Positions 9,031 to 18,479 of a stretch of DNA of 64,000 nucleotides are shown one piece after another. The notes under the pieces are model-generated. The model was not told where the DNA came from. It saw nothing but the letters and a program-made list of their open reading frames with translations, and did not search any database. Source of the stretch: Candidatus Heimdallarchaeota archaeon (lineage in GTDB: Archaea > Asgardarchaeota > Heimdallarchaeia > JABLTI01); assembly GCA_019058275.1 (NCBI GenBank), contig JAHLVW010000066.1, positions 1 through 64,000 on the forward strand. Reading direction: 5' to 3'. The translations under genes were made by a program, and so were the position numbers. The first letter of the stretch is position 1. Every line of letters begins with the position of its first letter.

Positions 9031-9402
9031 ATGCCAAAGCCAACAGGGCCATCAGATCCTAATACCGTTGCGTTAATACGCGATTTGAGAAAAAAAGGTG
9101 CTGCTGATAAGAAGCACAATTTTTGGAAGGTTCTCTCTAAAAGGCTTGCTAAACCTAGAAGGCAACGACCTGCAGTCAATCTTAGCAAAATAAGTCGATA
9201 TGCTAAGAAAACTGAGTTAGTTGTTGTTCCAGGTAAGGTTCTAGCTTCAGGAGAGATAAAGGGCAGCTATACGATTGCTGCTTTAAACTTCAGTGAAGTT
9301 GCTGAAGCAAAAATAACCAAAGCTGGTGGAAGAGCACTTACATTAAGAGACTTAATGGAGTTACCAGCAACAGAGCTCAAGAAAATTCGAATTCTTGCAT
9401 AA
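9031..9402 (+). CDS. rpl18e: Large-subunit ribosomal protein eL18 (L18e)
   Basis: A basic protein of 123 residues with the eL18 features RDLRKKG, FWKVLSKRLAKPRRQR and the VVPGKVLASGEI segment, ending in a short ILA tail. It binds the large ribosomal subunit. The ATG at 9031 is preceded by CGGAGG at a good distance; an in-frame TTG at 9007 would extend it over this ribosome binding site and is rejected. It is 55 bases after rpo3 and 21 bases before rpl13. Confidence 0.95.
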   Translation: MPKPTGPSDPNTVALIRDLRKKGAADKKHNFWKVLSKRLAKPRRQRPAVNLSKISRYAKKTELVVVPGKVLASGEIKGSYTIAALNFSEVAEAKITKAGGRALTLRDLMELPATELKKIRILA

Positions 9403-9423
9403 TGAACTTGGAGATGAAAACTA

Positions 9424-9891
9424 ATGTCAAAAAATACTGTAATAGATGCAGAAGGTGCAATCCTTGGACGATTATCCACAAACATTGCTAAAAGACTACT
9501 CATGGGTGAAACCATTGATGTAGTGAATGTTGAAAAAATGGTCATTTCAGGCAAACCCGAGTCAATTATCTTGCAATACAAGGAACGATTGGATATTAGA
9601 AGCAAATACAATCCTCTCAGAGGACCTTTCCACTATAGACGTCCTGATAGATTTGTTAGGCGATCCATTAGAGGCATGCTTCCTTACAAGAAACCAAGAG
9701 GAAAAGCAGCTTTTCATAGGTTGAAATGCTTTATTTCTATTCCAAAAGAATTCGAGAAAGCCAAAATGATTAAGGTACCTGAAGCTGATTCTGCTAAACT
9801 AACTGTTAAAAGAATATCAATTGGCGAGCTTTGTAAACAACTTGGCTGGAATTATAATCCAGATTTAGATCCAAGGTTAAAAAATAAGTAA
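9424..9891 (+). CDS. rpl13: Large-subunit ribosomal protein uL13
   Basis: A 155-residue protein with the uL13 hallmarks: an N-terminal IDAEGAILGRLST segment, VVNVEKMVISG, and the RPDRFVRRSIRGMLPYKKPRG region that contacts rRNA. The ATG is preceded by TTGGAGATG. It lies between eL18 and uS9 as in most archaea. Confidence 0.96.
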   Translation: MSKNTVIDAEGAILGRLSTNIAKRLLMGETIDVVNVEKMVISGKPESIILQYKERLDIRSKYNPLRGPFHYRRPDRFVRRSIRGMLPYKKPRGKAAFHRLKCFISIPKEFEKAKMIKVPEADSAKLTVKRISIGELCKQLGWNYNPDLDPRLKNK

Positions 9892-9906
9892 TAGGTGGTA
9901 ATGCTA

Positions 9907-10317
9907 ATGTCATCAAAAAGAATAGTTTTAACATCTGGTAAACGTAAAACAGCAATTGCTAGAGCTACAACAAAAGCTGGTAAAGGACGAATCCGAATTA
10001 ATTCCATACCACTAGAAATTTATCCTTCTGAATTAGCTCGAATGAAAATCCAAGAACCTCTCGTTCTGGCTGGTGAGGATGTTATCAAGGGTATTGATAT
10101 TATTGTAAATGTTAAAGGTGGAGGAATAATTGGACAAGCCGATGCTGCTAGAACAGCTATTGGTCGTGCTTTAGTAATATGGACTCAAGATCCAGAGTTA
10201 AGAAGCAAATACTTGCACTATGACAGATCTATTTTGGTCGCTGATTCTCGTCGTAAAGAAGAGAAGAAAACAGGTGGTCCTGGTGCAAGAGCTCGTTACC
10301 AAAAATCATATCGTTAA
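9907..10317 (+). CDS. rps9: Small-subunit ribosomal protein uS9
   Basis: A basic 136-residue protein beginning with [19 protein letters not shown] and ending KSYR; the conserved basic C-terminal tail of uS9 reaches the P-site tRNA. Three in-frame starts are clustered (GTG 9895, ATG 9901, ATG 9907). AGGTGG at 9894-9898 is best spaced for 9907. It is the last recognisable gene of the block. In many archaea rpoN and rpoK follow here, but no rpoN is seen and rpo6 lies 12 kb away. A hairpin follows the stop. Confidence 0.95.
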   Translation: MSSKRIVLTSGKRKTAIARATTKAGKGRIRINSIPLEIYPSELARMKIQEPLVLAGEDVIKGIDIIVNVKGGGIIGQADAARTAIGRALVIWTQDPELRSKYLHYDRSILVADSRRKEEKKTGGPGARARYQKSYR

Positions 10318-10331
10318 TGGTTAAAAGCAGT

Positions 10332-10360
10332 TAGTGGATTATTTCCACTAGTTGTTTCTT
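10332..10360 (+). terminator. Hairpin after rps9
   Basis: A perfect seven-base inverted repeat (TAGTGGA / TCCACTA) with a five-base loop, followed by a T-rich stretch, 14 bases after the stop of rps9. It plausibly ends the ribosomal-protein operon. Confidence 0.5.
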
Positions 10361-10468
10361 ATCCTTAACTTATTATTCCTAGGGAATTTTCCACATCTTA
10401 TCTTAAATTATTATTTTTTTAAACATTTGAAGTAGAAATCATAGAACAAAGAAAAAGATGATGAATAA

Positions 10469-10855
10469 ATGAATCGAAATAAAGATTGGTTACAATACTC
10501 AGAAGAGCTAATTGAAATAGCAGATATTCTAATGGATAAAGGTAAATTCTCTTGGTCATGCTTCACATCACATCAAGCTTCATCTGCCGCTTTGAAAGCT
10601 ATTCTATCCTTGATGGATGAATATACATTTGGTGATAATTTAATTGCTTTACTTAGAAAGATAAACGGAAAGTATACAATACCAGACGATGTGAAACAAG
10701 CTTGTCATCAAGTAAATGATTTCTTTACAAAAAGTAGGGATCTTGAAGGAAAACCAGAAGGAACTCCTCTAAATAATTTTACAATTACAGATGCAAATCA
10801 AGCAAAAGCAAGTGCATTAGCACTTATTAGGTTTGCACATCACAATTCCCATTAA
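10469..10855 (+). CDS. HEPN-domain protein
   Basis: A 128-residue all-helical protein of the HEPN family. It shows the typical N-terminal YSEELIEIADILMDKGKFSWSC helix region, a CFTSHQASSAALKAIL helix, and a late segment with FFTKSRDLEGKP and ITDANQAKASALALIRFA. HEPN proteins are often RNases or antitoxin/toxin partners of MNT nucleotidyltransferases. No MNT gene is adjacent, and no clear R-x4-6-H catalytic motif is visible, so a binding role is as likely as nuclease activity. It stands alone between the ribosomal operon and tldD. Confidence 0.78.
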   Translation: MNRNKDWLQYSEELIEIADILMDKGKFSWSCFTSHQASSAALKAILSLMDEYTFGDNLIALLRKINGKYTIPDDVKQACHQVNDFFTKSRDLEGKPEGTPLNNFTITDANQAKASALALIRFAHHNSH

Positions 10856-10956
10856 ATTTAATGTATTTTAAATTGTATAATTGTTTAATTTTAAATAGTA
10901 AATTACCTTAAATACTCTATATAGTCAGCTGTATTTAACTAAAGGAAATTTCAAAA

Positions 10957-12402
10957 ATGGCTCTCAACCCTTATGCCACTGATGCAATTGAATATGCATT
11001 GAAATTAGATGCTGATTATGTTGATATACGAGTTGAGAATGAATTTGCTAATTTTATAGGTTTGAGAAACAATGAGATTTGTGGTGTAAATACTAATTTA
11101 CAAGAAAGTATCGGTATTCGAGTTTTATACAAAAATTGTTGGGGATTTGCATCAATTTCCTCCTTAGATAATTCATCAATAATGCGAACAACTCAGAATG
11201 CAGTTAAGATTGCTAAGAAAACTGCAAAAAAATCAGATAAAAAGAAAATAAATTTAGCTGAAATCTCAAGTAGGAAAACAAGTGTTTCAGATAGTTGTAA
11301 AAAACATCCACAATACCTTGAGCAAAAAGATCGAATCGATTTATTAAACTGGTTAAATTCGAGAATAAACTCTCGAGTGAATATTGTAAAGGTATTAGAT
11401 TTAAAATTAATTGAAAATCATACACAGAAATTATTCATGAATTCTGAAGGTTCAGAAATAGAACAAATCCTAATCAGAGCTAGCTTGTTTCTCGGATGTT
11501 CTTTAGGTGGATCAAGTAATTTTCAAAGAGTAAGATCAGTTGGTTTTGGGGGTGTAGGAGGGATTGAGCAGTTTGAACAATACTCCTTTGAGGAGTTTCT
11601 TGATAACTTCATATCAACATTGCCTGAAATTGCACAAGCCAAATTAGTAAAACCAAAAGAGCAACCAATTATTTTAAACGAAGAAATGGGTTGGAATCTT
11701 TGCCATGAATTTTGTCATGCAGTTGAATCTGATTTAATAATAAGTGGGCAATCACCTTTAGATACACGAATTGGAAGTAAAATAGGTTCAGAGGAAGTTA
11801 CAATCATTGATGATGCTAGCTTTAAAGGTTACGGAGAGTATTATTTTGATGACGAAGGTGTAAAAGCATCTGGTACATTGATTATTGAAGATGGTATCTT
11901 ATTTGATGTATTGCAAAGCAGGGAAACAGCTGCAGAGATGAATGCCATACCAACTAGCAATGGTAGAGCTGAAAGCAGTCTTTACTACCCTCAAGTTAGG
12001 CAAAGCAATACTTTCTTTGAACCTGGTAATTACAAATTTGAAGAGCTTATAGAAGGAGCTAAAAATGGTCTCTATATCTGTGATACATTCGGTGGAACTG
12101 CTGATACCGTCCATGGGAATTTCCAACTAGATGCACAGTATGGACGGAAAATCGAGAAGGGAGAACTTGGAGATTATGTGACAGGATTTTCAATTATTGG
12201 TAATCTCTACACAATATTAGGTGATGTTAATGGTATGACTAAGGATCTTGGTAGCTTTCCATCATATTGTGGAAAACAGGGTCAAAGAGTTAGTGTAGGT
12301 GCAATATCTCCAAAAGTAAGTTTGAAAAGTGTAGCAGTAATATCGAATATTGCTCAGAGGCAAATAAGAAAAATAGACTTTACAAGGGTGAGGGAAACAT
12401 AA
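10957..12402 (+). CDS. tldD: TldD-family metalloprotease
   Basis: TldD with TldE forms a zinc-dependent protease that degrades or matures peptides through a narrow heterodimer channel. The protein has the family-typical N-terminal half, the DDASFKGYGEYYFDDEG segment and, near the end, YCGKQGQ with Cys438, equivalent to the zinc-ligand cysteine of studied TldD proteins. The metal-binding helix is unusual: where TldD proteins have HExxxH, this reads CHEFCHAVESD, so His250, Glu251 and His254 are spaced HExxH. At 481 residues the length is normal. The stop overlaps the tldE start (TAATG), indicating coupling. Confidence 0.9.
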   Translation: MALNPYATDAIEYALKLDADYVDIRVENEFANFIGLRNNEICGVNTNLQESIGIRVLYKNCWGFASISSLDNSSIMRTTQNAVKIAKKTAKKSDKKKINLAEISSRKTSVSDSCKKHPQYLEQKDRIDLLNWLNSRINSRVNIVKVLDLKLIENHTQKLFMNSEGSEIEQILIRASLFLGCSLGGSSNFQRVRSVGFGGVGGIEQFEQYSFEEFLDNFISTLPEIAQAKLVKPKEQPIILNEEMGWNLCHEFCHAVESDLIISGQSPLDTRIGSKIGSEEVTIIDDASFKGYGEYYFDDEGVKASGTLIIEDGILFDVLQSRETAAEMNAIPTSNGRAESSLYYPQVRQSNTFFEPGNYKFEELIEGAKNGLYICDTFGGTADTVHGNFQLDAQYGRKIEKGELGDYVTGFSIIGNLYTILGDVNGMTKDLGSFPSYCGKQGQRVSVGAISPKVSLKSVAVISNIAQRQIRKIDFTRVRET

Positions 12403-13766
12403 TGATCGAAGTTTTAGCAGACGAAGCTATTAGAAAAGCAGAATCAATAAACATAGATGCTATTGAAGTCTTTATTCAGAAAAAGAATTTGAAAAAAGTA
12501 GAGATAGTTGATGGTGGTATTAAAAATATTATAGAAAAGGAACGTTCTGGTCTTGCCATACGTTCAATTATTAATAATCAACTAAGTTTTGTTTCAACTA
12601 ATGCTATCAATAAAGTAAATGATGTTGTAGAATTGTCTGCACAAAATGCTAAAGAATCGTTACAAAAAATATCTACAAGTTTTGTTGATAGGAAAATTGT
12701 TACCCCTGTTAAAGATATCAGAGATGATAGGTTGCGGGACATTTCTCTTGAAGACGTCTCTGAAGGTCTTCTTGATATTCTAAGTTCTATTGAAGAATCA
12801 AAACCTTTGAAAAAATTAGAAGGAACTGTTACTTTTGAAACAGAAGAGCGTTTAGTAGCAAATTCTGAAGGTCTTTGGAAACGTGAAGTTGGAACAAGAA
12901 TGAATGCTGAGATAATGACCTCTATTCAAGTAGGTGATTTCATAGGCGTCGGTTCTAGTCAGTTTACTTCCAGAACTATGAATGAAAATTGGCAAGAATT
13001 ATTTAATTCATCAATTAAAACTGCTTATTCTCAACAAAACCGAAAGAAAATGACGATTGGCAGACCTAGAGGAATCATCCTTAGTCCTCAAGCTGCTGCA
13101 AAAATTATCACTTTTGCATTAATTCCCTCATTCAATCACTCAAGTGGTAGCCAACATTATGATTCCTTAAGAAATTGTCGATTTAACAAAAACTTGCAGA
13201 TGGTTGATGATCCTACATATCCAGGTGCTCAAAACACCTTTGGTTTTGATGATGAGGGATATCCAAGCAAACCACGTCTAGTACTTAGTGGTGGTAAATG
13301 TAAACGATTTCTTGGAATGAATTTCTCTTGTCCTGTAGATAATCAGAAAGAATATTACAGAGGAAATTGCTATCGAGTTGCATACTTCAATCGAGATGTC
13401 AGAAGTTACGTGAATCCACCAACTGTATCTTCCTCAAATTTCGTTATTAAAGCTAGGAAACAAGCTTCTGATGATCTAGTAAAAGAATTAAGCAATGGAA
13501 TTTATGTTAAAGAAATAACTGGTGCTCAAGATGCAAGCTACTTCTCTGGAGATTTTGTTGTATCAGTTGTAGAAGCATATGAGATAAATAATGGGGAAAT
13601 TATCAATCCAATTTTACCATGCTATTGTTCAGGGAATATTTACAAAATTTTAGAAGATTCATCTTTAGCCTTAGGGAATAATCTTACAGAAGTAACCATC
13701 ACTGCAACTCCCTTGAATGTTATAATGCCTGATATACTTACATCTAGAATGACAATATCAATCTGA
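12402..13766 (+). CDS. tldE: TldE/PmbA-family protein, partner of TldD
   Basis: A 454-residue TldD/PmbA-superfamily protein without the HExxxH metal motif, as expected for the non-catalytic TldE partner of the heterodimer. The C-terminal half carries RPRGIILSPQAAAKII and the GDFVVSVVEAYEINNGE segment typical of the family. Its ATG overlaps the tldD stop, so the two subunits are made together in equal amounts. It ends 33 bases before the convergent eL13-type gene. Confidence 0.88.
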   Translation: MIEVLADEAIRKAESINIDAIEVFIQKKNLKKVEIVDGGIKNIIEKERSGLAIRSIINNQLSFVSTNAINKVNDVVELSAQNAKESLQKISTSFVDRKIVTPVKDIRDDRLRDISLEDVSEGLLDILSSIEESKPLKKLEGTVTFETEERLVANSEGLWKREVGTRMNAEIMTSIQVGDFIGVGSSQFTSRTMNENWQELFNSSIKTAYSQQNRKKMTIGRPRGIILSPQAAAKIITFALIPSFNHSSGSQHYDSLRNCRFNKNLQMVDDPTYPGAQNTFGFDDEGYPSKPRLVLSGGKCKRFLGMNFSCPVDNQKEYYRGNCYRVAYFNRDVRSYVNPPTVSSSNFVIKARKQASDDLVKELSNGIYVKEITGAQDASYFSGDFVVSVVEAYEINNGEIINPILPCYCSGNIYKILEDSSLALGNNLTEVTITATPLNVIMPDILTSRMTISI

Positions 13767-13799
13767 AATAAAAAAAGAATAAAAATGGAATGAACTAAC

Positions 13800-14453
13800 T
13801 CATTCCTTCTTCTCTGCTTTGTCAGAAACTCCTTTGGTTGTTGTTGTCGGTTTCTTACGAACTCTTTTGACAACTTTCTTTGTTCCGTCAGGAGTTGCTG
13901 GTTTTTCAGGTTCTGGTTCTTTCTCTCCAAGAGAATCAGCAAGGTCTTCTTCGAGTTTTTCTAAAGTGTCTTCAGGAGTTTCTTCATCAGCTGTTATTGC
14001 TCCATCTTCTAAAGCTTCTAATTCAGATAATTCATCATCTGTTAACTCTTCTGCTACAGTTTCCTCTTCTAATTCTTCTGCTTCTCTCTTAGCTAATTCT
14101 TCTTGAATTCTCTTCTTCTCTGCTTCAATTTCCTTAGCTTTTGCAGCATCTTGAACCATTTCTTCTTCTTTTCTCTTCTTGGCTTCTTTTCTAGCTTTTG
14201 CATTCTCTCTTTTTGCTTTTGCTTTAATCTTCTCTTGATCAGCTAGGAATTTAGTATAATCTAGTTTGAATTTCTTTAGCGTTTCAACATTCTCAGGATG
14301 TTTTGATTTTCTTCTTTCATCTATAATGAGTCCTGCTTCTCTAGCTTCTTTCACACTTAATTTAACAACAACAAGTTCATTCTTGCTGAAACCTCTACCT
14401 TTCCTCGGTAGCTTCATTCCAGGACTATCAACACTAACAATTGGTTTCATCAT
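13800..14453 (-). CDS. eL13 (L13e)-type ribosomal protein with long charged extension
   Basis: The first 55 or so residues match archaeal/eukaryotic ribosomal protein eL13: PGMKLPRKGRGFSKNEL, then a VKEAREAGLIIDERRKSKHPENVETLKKF segment split across the GFS domain. The next 80 residues are a lysine/glutamate-rich coiled coil, then an acidic stretch (about 140-180) and a basic, proline- and threonine-rich tail. Archaeal eL13 is usually little more than the first domain, so the extension is large (217 residues in all). I chose the ATG at 14453, which follows GAGGT at a good distance; starts further upstream break the family alignment. Confidence 0.78.
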   Translation of the reverse strand: MMKPIVSVDSPGMKLPRKGRGFSKNELVVVKLSVKEAREAGLIIDERRKSKHPENVETLKKFKLDYTKFLADQEKIKAKAKRENAKARKEAKKRKEEEMVQDAAKAKEIEAEKKRIQEELAKREAEELEEETVAEELTDDELSELEALEDGAITADEETPEDTLEKLEEDLADSLGEKEPEPEKPATPDGTKKVVKRVRKKPTTTTKGVSDKAEKKE

Positions 14454-14554
14454 TTCTTTTACCTCAATAATGGTTATTATGTTGTATGGTAGCAAAAATA
14501 GTTGCCTTTTATTCTTTTCCGTTGATATCTAAATTATTAATCTAAGGTTATAGT

Positions 14555-15076
14555 TTATACATCTATTTTGGCTAATTCAGTTTCAATTTTTTCTTCAAAT
14601 TCAACCTTATCTTCATCTACTTTCCCATAAACTAGTTTGCTTTTGAAAATAGCTAGAATAAGATAAGTTATAGCTAAACCAGTTGTTACACCTAATCCAA
14701 TAGAACTTGAATCAATGAATGCCCAACTAGCTACTTCTTTATCTGCTATGCTAAACCTCAATATCAATGAAATAATCAGTGAAAGAATAAGTGAAATAGC
14801 TGTTACACCTAACAAGAGATTTCTTCTAACACCTGGTTTTTTATTATAAACAAGAACAAGTATGCCAAAGGTTACTACTATTCCTGCACCTACACCAATG
14901 CCCATATACATTAGTACTTCAAGCGAAGCATCTGCACCAAAAATTTGCCAAATAATTACAATGAACAATGCACACATGGCAATTAAACATAACATCAATA
15001 CTATAGACATAAATCGTGATTCAAACAGTGATTCCGATTTTGACTCTTCTTCATTTGACATGAGTTGCTTCTCCAT
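14555..15076 (-). CDS. Four-helix membrane protein, unknown
   Basis: A 173-residue protein with a polar acidic N-terminus of about 20 residues, four hydrophobic helices (about 24-45, 53-76, 84-107 and 121-145) and a charged C-terminal tail of about 25 residues. Both ends are probably cytoplasmic. I recognise no family or motif. It is followed at 100 bases by the eL13-type gene on the same strand and diverges from the cystathionine-synthase-family gene. Confidence 0.65.
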   Translation of the reverse strand: MEKQLMSNEEESKSESLFESRFMSIVLMLCLIAMCALFIVIIWQIFGADASLEVLMYMGIGVGAGIVVTFGILVLVYNKKPGVRRNLLLGVTAISLILSLIISLILRFSIADKEVASWAFIDSSSIGLGVTTGLAITYLILAIFKSKLVYGKVDEDKVEFEEKIETELAKIDV

Positions 15077-15177
15077 TTAGATTGCACTTGGATTATTTAC
15101 TATCTCTTTAAAATTCTTCTTACTTTTAACTGAATTCTTCTAAAAAAATTGATAAAGCTAAATCAATTCCAAATAAT

Positions 15178-16440
15178 ATGTCTTTGGTGTTAATTATGGA
15201 TCAAAAATCAGATAACACCTCAAAAGGTATTGGTGTTAAAAAAACAGAAAGAAAAAAGCAAAAAGATTATGGGAAGCAAATTGGTACAAAGGTTGTTCAT
15301 GCTGGAGAAAAAACCAATCCCCTAACTCACGGTATTGTTACAAATATTGATTTCTCAACAACATTTGCATATGATACTGGAAGAGAATGGGCTGATGTGT
15401 TTTATCATGGCAAACAAGGTTTCGCTTACTCGCGTCATGGAAATCCTACACGAGCAACATTCGAGGATAAAATAGCAATATTAGAAAAAGGAGAAGCAGG
15501 AATCGGTTTCAGTTCAGGAATGGCTGCAATAGCAACGACTTTTTCCACTTATTTAAGTCCAGGCGATGAAATAATTGTTACAGATCGTTGCTATCCAGGT
15601 ACAAGACATCTCTTGGATCAATATTTTAAGAAATGGGGATTCATAGTTCATTTCGTTGATTCAACAAACAACGACAATGTTTCAGATAAATTAAATAAAA
15701 ACACAAAATTGATTCATATGGAATGTCCTGCAAATCCTACACTCTCTTTATGTGATATTGAAGCAATAGGTAAAATGGCAAAGGAGATAGGTGCTAAATA
15801 TATGTTTGATAATACTTTCGCAAGTCCCATAAACCAAACACCAATTGATTTTGGCGTTAATGTTGTTGTTCATAGTGTTACAAAATATCTTAGTGGTCAT
15901 AGTGATGTCTTAGGTGGCGCATCAGTCTCGTCTAATGCTGATCGTGAAGAAATTATGAATACTGCAGTTTATTTCGGAGGGGTAATGCCACCTTTTGATG
16001 CATGGTTGTCAATCCGAGGTATAAAAACTCTAGAGTTGCGTGTGAAACGACATAATGAAAATGCACAAGCAATTGCTGAATTTCTAGAAGAACATCCGAA
16101 AATTCGAGAAGTTTATTATCCAGGTCTAAAGAGTCACCCACAACATGAATTAGCTAAAAAACAAATGAAAGGTTTTGGTGGTATGGTCAGCTTCTGTGTG
16201 GGAAAGAGCGACGATGATGGTGAAACATTTCTCAATTCTCTTAAAATAATCAAAAAAGCTACTAGTTTGGGGAGCACCTGTTCTTTAGCTCAAGCATCAG
16301 GTAGTATGATTTACTTAGAATTTACCGAGGAAGAAAAGAGAGCAATTGGTATCAATCCAGGATTTATTCGATTCTCTACTGGAATTGAGGATAAGAATGA
16401 TATTATAGAGGATTTAGATCAAGCTCTAAAGAAAATCTGA
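15178..16440 (+). CDS. Cys/Met-metabolism PLP enzyme (cystathionine gamma-synthase / gamma-lyase family)
   Basis: A 420-residue PLP enzyme of the trans-sulfuration family. It shows YSRHGNPT, the FSSGMAAIAT loop, DNTFASP and the PLP-lysine motif SVTKYLSGHSD with Lys236. Family members make or split cystathionine, or release methanethiol or H2S from methionine or homocysteine; the exact reaction cannot be told from these motifs. An N-terminal lysine-rich stretch of about 30 residues precedes the fold, so the true start may be the ATG at 15196. It converges with the ATP-grasp gene, stops only seven bases apart. Confidence 0.88.
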   Translation: MSLVLIMDQKSDNTSKGIGVKKTERKKQKDYGKQIGTKVVHAGEKTNPLTHGIVTNIDFSTTFAYDTGREWADVFYHGKQGFAYSRHGNPTRATFEDKIAILEKGEAGIGFSSGMAAIATTFSTYLSPGDEIIVTDRCYPGTRHLLDQYFKKWGFIVHFVDSTNNDNVSDKLNKNTKLIHMECPANPTLSLCDIEAIGKMAKEIGAKYMFDNTFASPINQTPIDFGVNVVVHSVTKYLSGHSDVLGGASVSSNADREEIMNTAVYFGGVMPPFDAWLSIRGIKTLELRVKRHNENAQAIAEFLEEHPKIREVYYPGLKSHPQHELAKKQMKGFGGMVSFCVGKSDDDGETFLNSLKIIKKATSLGSTCSLAQASGSMIYLEFTEEEKRAIGINPGFIRFSTGIEDKNDIIEDLDQALKKI

Positions 16441-16447
16441 AAAAGCA

Positions 16448-17674
16448 CTAGTTAGTATTCTTACTTATGATTTCTTCTGCTAAGCTGCACACTTTATCAT
16501 ACCCTTTAGCTTGGTTACGTGTTGGCAAAACTATACTACAAAATGGATCAGTTCGTTCAAGAATTACTTTAAAATGAGTTCGATCAACAATCCATTTATT
16601 TCTGGGGTAATACTTAACTTGGAAATTTTCTTCGTGATCAGAAAATAGTATTCCTTTAACAGCATTCTTCTTATATCTTGGAATTAAAGGTAAATCGTGT
16701 GTTATACCATTAAAAGCATCTAAATGAAGCTGCACAACATTGTATCCAGTTGCATATTGCACACATTCTATACTGCCCTGGAATCTAGGATTAATTTCCA
16801 TAAAATAGAGTTTTTCATCTTTTATTACAAAATCAATTCCATTTGAACCTTTTAATTCAAGAGATCGGAATAATCCTCTAATTTGTTCTATGTGAGTTTT
16901 AAGCAATGTTGGTGTGGAAAGGTAGTTTTCATAATGGAGAGGAACAATATTTCCTGCATATGCAAAATCACTTGGGGCACCTAGTTTTTTTTCTCCGATA
17001 AGTTGTCTGTTAATTGATAAGATTTGCACAGTATCCTTATGGCAAATAACTGAAGAACTAGCATCAAGTCCAATAATATGTTCTTGTATCCATACACCTT
17101 CATCAAATTCATTTTCTCGTTCTGAAAAATAATGTGTTAAATCCTCGAGATTATTCCATAATCTTATCCCTGCACCACCCCCACCACCACTGCCTCGAGT
17201 TACAAGAGGGAATTGACTTGTTTTTGCTATTTCAATTAACTCTGTTTTGTTCTTAACTGAAATAAGACGTGGAATAGAAAATCCTGCTTTTTCCGCAATG
17301 TCATTTATTTTCTTCTTATTTCTAATTAAAGCAAATTTATCTATATCATTGACATACACTTTAGGACCTATATCAGAAAGTTTCTTGACTAAATCTGGAT
17401 ATTGATCAAATGCTGATCCTATAATAATACCATCAAAATCTGCTTGTTCATCAGACATGATTTCAGCTAAATAGTAGAGATATTCAGCTGGTTTGCGATG
17501 TAAGGGACGATGTAGGATTTGCCCAGGTTTCTGTCTAAGAACTGAAAAGCAATTCTTTGTAAGCTTAACTAAATCCATATCACCAAAATAGTCTACAACC
17601 CCAATTGAATGACCAGCTTGAAATGCTGACTTTGCAATAGGTCTTGCATTAAAACCAATGACTAGAAGCTTCAT
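16448..17674 (-). CDS. ATP-grasp carboxylate-amine ligase
   Basis: A 408-residue ATP-grasp enzyme: a Rossmann-like N-terminal domain (LLVIGFNARPIAKSA), a glycine-rich ATP loop (RGSGGGGGAGIR, about residue 160) and the metal-binding MEINPRFQGS element (about 290). The glycine-rich loop and N-domain resemble archaeal predicted carboligases of COG2232, some of which act in coenzyme synthesis; I place it there tentatively. It ends beside the PLP enzyme and begins nine bases after the stop of the upstream helical protein gene on the same strand, so the two probably form an operon. Confidence 0.75.
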   Translation of the reverse strand: MKLLVIGFNARPIAKSAFQAGHSIGVVDYFGDMDLVKLTKNCFSVLRQKPGQILHRPLHRKPAEYLYYLAEIMSDEQADFDGIIIGSAFDQYPDLVKKLSDIGPKVYVNDIDKFALIRNKKKINDIAEKAGFSIPRLISVKNKTELIEIAKTSQFPLVTRGSGGGGGAGIRLWNNLEDLTHYFSERENEFDEGVWIQEHIIGLDASSSVICHKDTVQILSINRQLIGEKKLGAPSDFAYAGNIVPLHYENYLSTPTLLKTHIEQIRGLFRSLELKGSNGIDFVIKDEKLYFMEINPRFQGSIECVQYATGYNVVQLHLDAFNGITHDLPLIPRYKKNAVKGILFSDHEENFQVKYYPRNKWIVDRTHFKVILERTDPFCSIVLPTRNQAKGYDKVCSLAEEIISKNTN

Positions 17675-17683
17675 TGGAAATCC

Positions 17684-18322
17684 TTACTCTTTTATTTTGG
17701 ATACCTTTTCGTTGACTTTCAAGAAAATTTCTATACCTGATTTAAACAATTTGTTAAAATGAGGCATATCTCTTTCTCTAAACAATAAAAGCTGTTCCAT
17801 TAGTTGGAATTGCAACATAGCTTGTTCTGTAAACAAAATATGATACATTTCTTCATAATTTCTAACAATTTCTTGAGTTTCTTGTAATACTATACCAAGT
17901 AACTGTAGAATCCCCCTAAACTCATATACAGAATTTGACTTATTTAAATTCTTAATATGACGAGATATTTGATTAAGTTTCTGATCATAAGAACTGCGAT
18001 ATCTCAATAAAAGCACAAGTCTTCTAAAGAATTCTTCTAACATGACAATTAGCTCAATATCCATTTCAAACTTATCCATCAAAATACTGCTGAGATTACT
18101 GTAATCAACTTCTCTTGTCGAAACCAAGGAAGGTAGTGACATTGCAGTTTGATTGAGAATGTCAGTTAATGATTCTAGTGAATTCTTTGACTCCTTTAAA
18201 ATAACTGATTCTTTTCCACCCTTTTTTGTTGTAGTTTTCTTACCAGTTGATTTAGTACTTGTTTTCTTTGCATTACTAGTTTTTGTTTTTGGTTTCGTAG
18301 TTGATTTTTTACTCGCTGTCAA
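17684..18322 (-). CDS. Helical protein with lysine/threonine-rich N-terminal tail, unknown
   Basis: A 212-residue protein whose first 40 residues are almost only Lys, Thr and Ser, followed by a predicted all-helical domain with regularly spaced hydrophobic residues. I recognise no family. The basic tail could bind nucleic acid. The ATP-grasp gene begins nine bases downstream of its stop on the same strand, and the divergent SHMT gene starts about 155 bases upstream. Confidence 0.6.
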   Translation of the reverse strand: MTASKKSTTKPKTKTSNAKKTSTKSTGKKTTTKKGGKESVILKESKNSLESLTDILNQTAMSLPSLVSTREVDYSNLSSILMDKFEMDIELIVMLEEFFRRLVLLLRYRSSYDQKLNQISRHIKNLNKSNSVYEFRGILQLLGIVLQETQEIVRNYEEMYHILFTEQAMLQFQLMEQLLLFRERDMPHFNKLFKSGIEIFLKVNEKVSKIKE

Positions 18323-18479
18323 ATAGTTGACCTGCCTTGAAGATTTTGATTCAACTATATAAACTACTTAAATTGTTATGTTTTATATTACATCCTAATA
18401 CTTGTATACTATCAATTAAATCCTTAGGAATAACCATAAAAGCTTAAAATCCTTTGTTGTTTAACGAGAAATCTTTGTG

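Noticed and set aside
13819..14106. Plus-strand serine-rich open frame over the eL13 gene
   Set aside because: It is the complement of the Lys/Glu-rich coiled-coil tail; low complexity on one strand opens the frame on the other.
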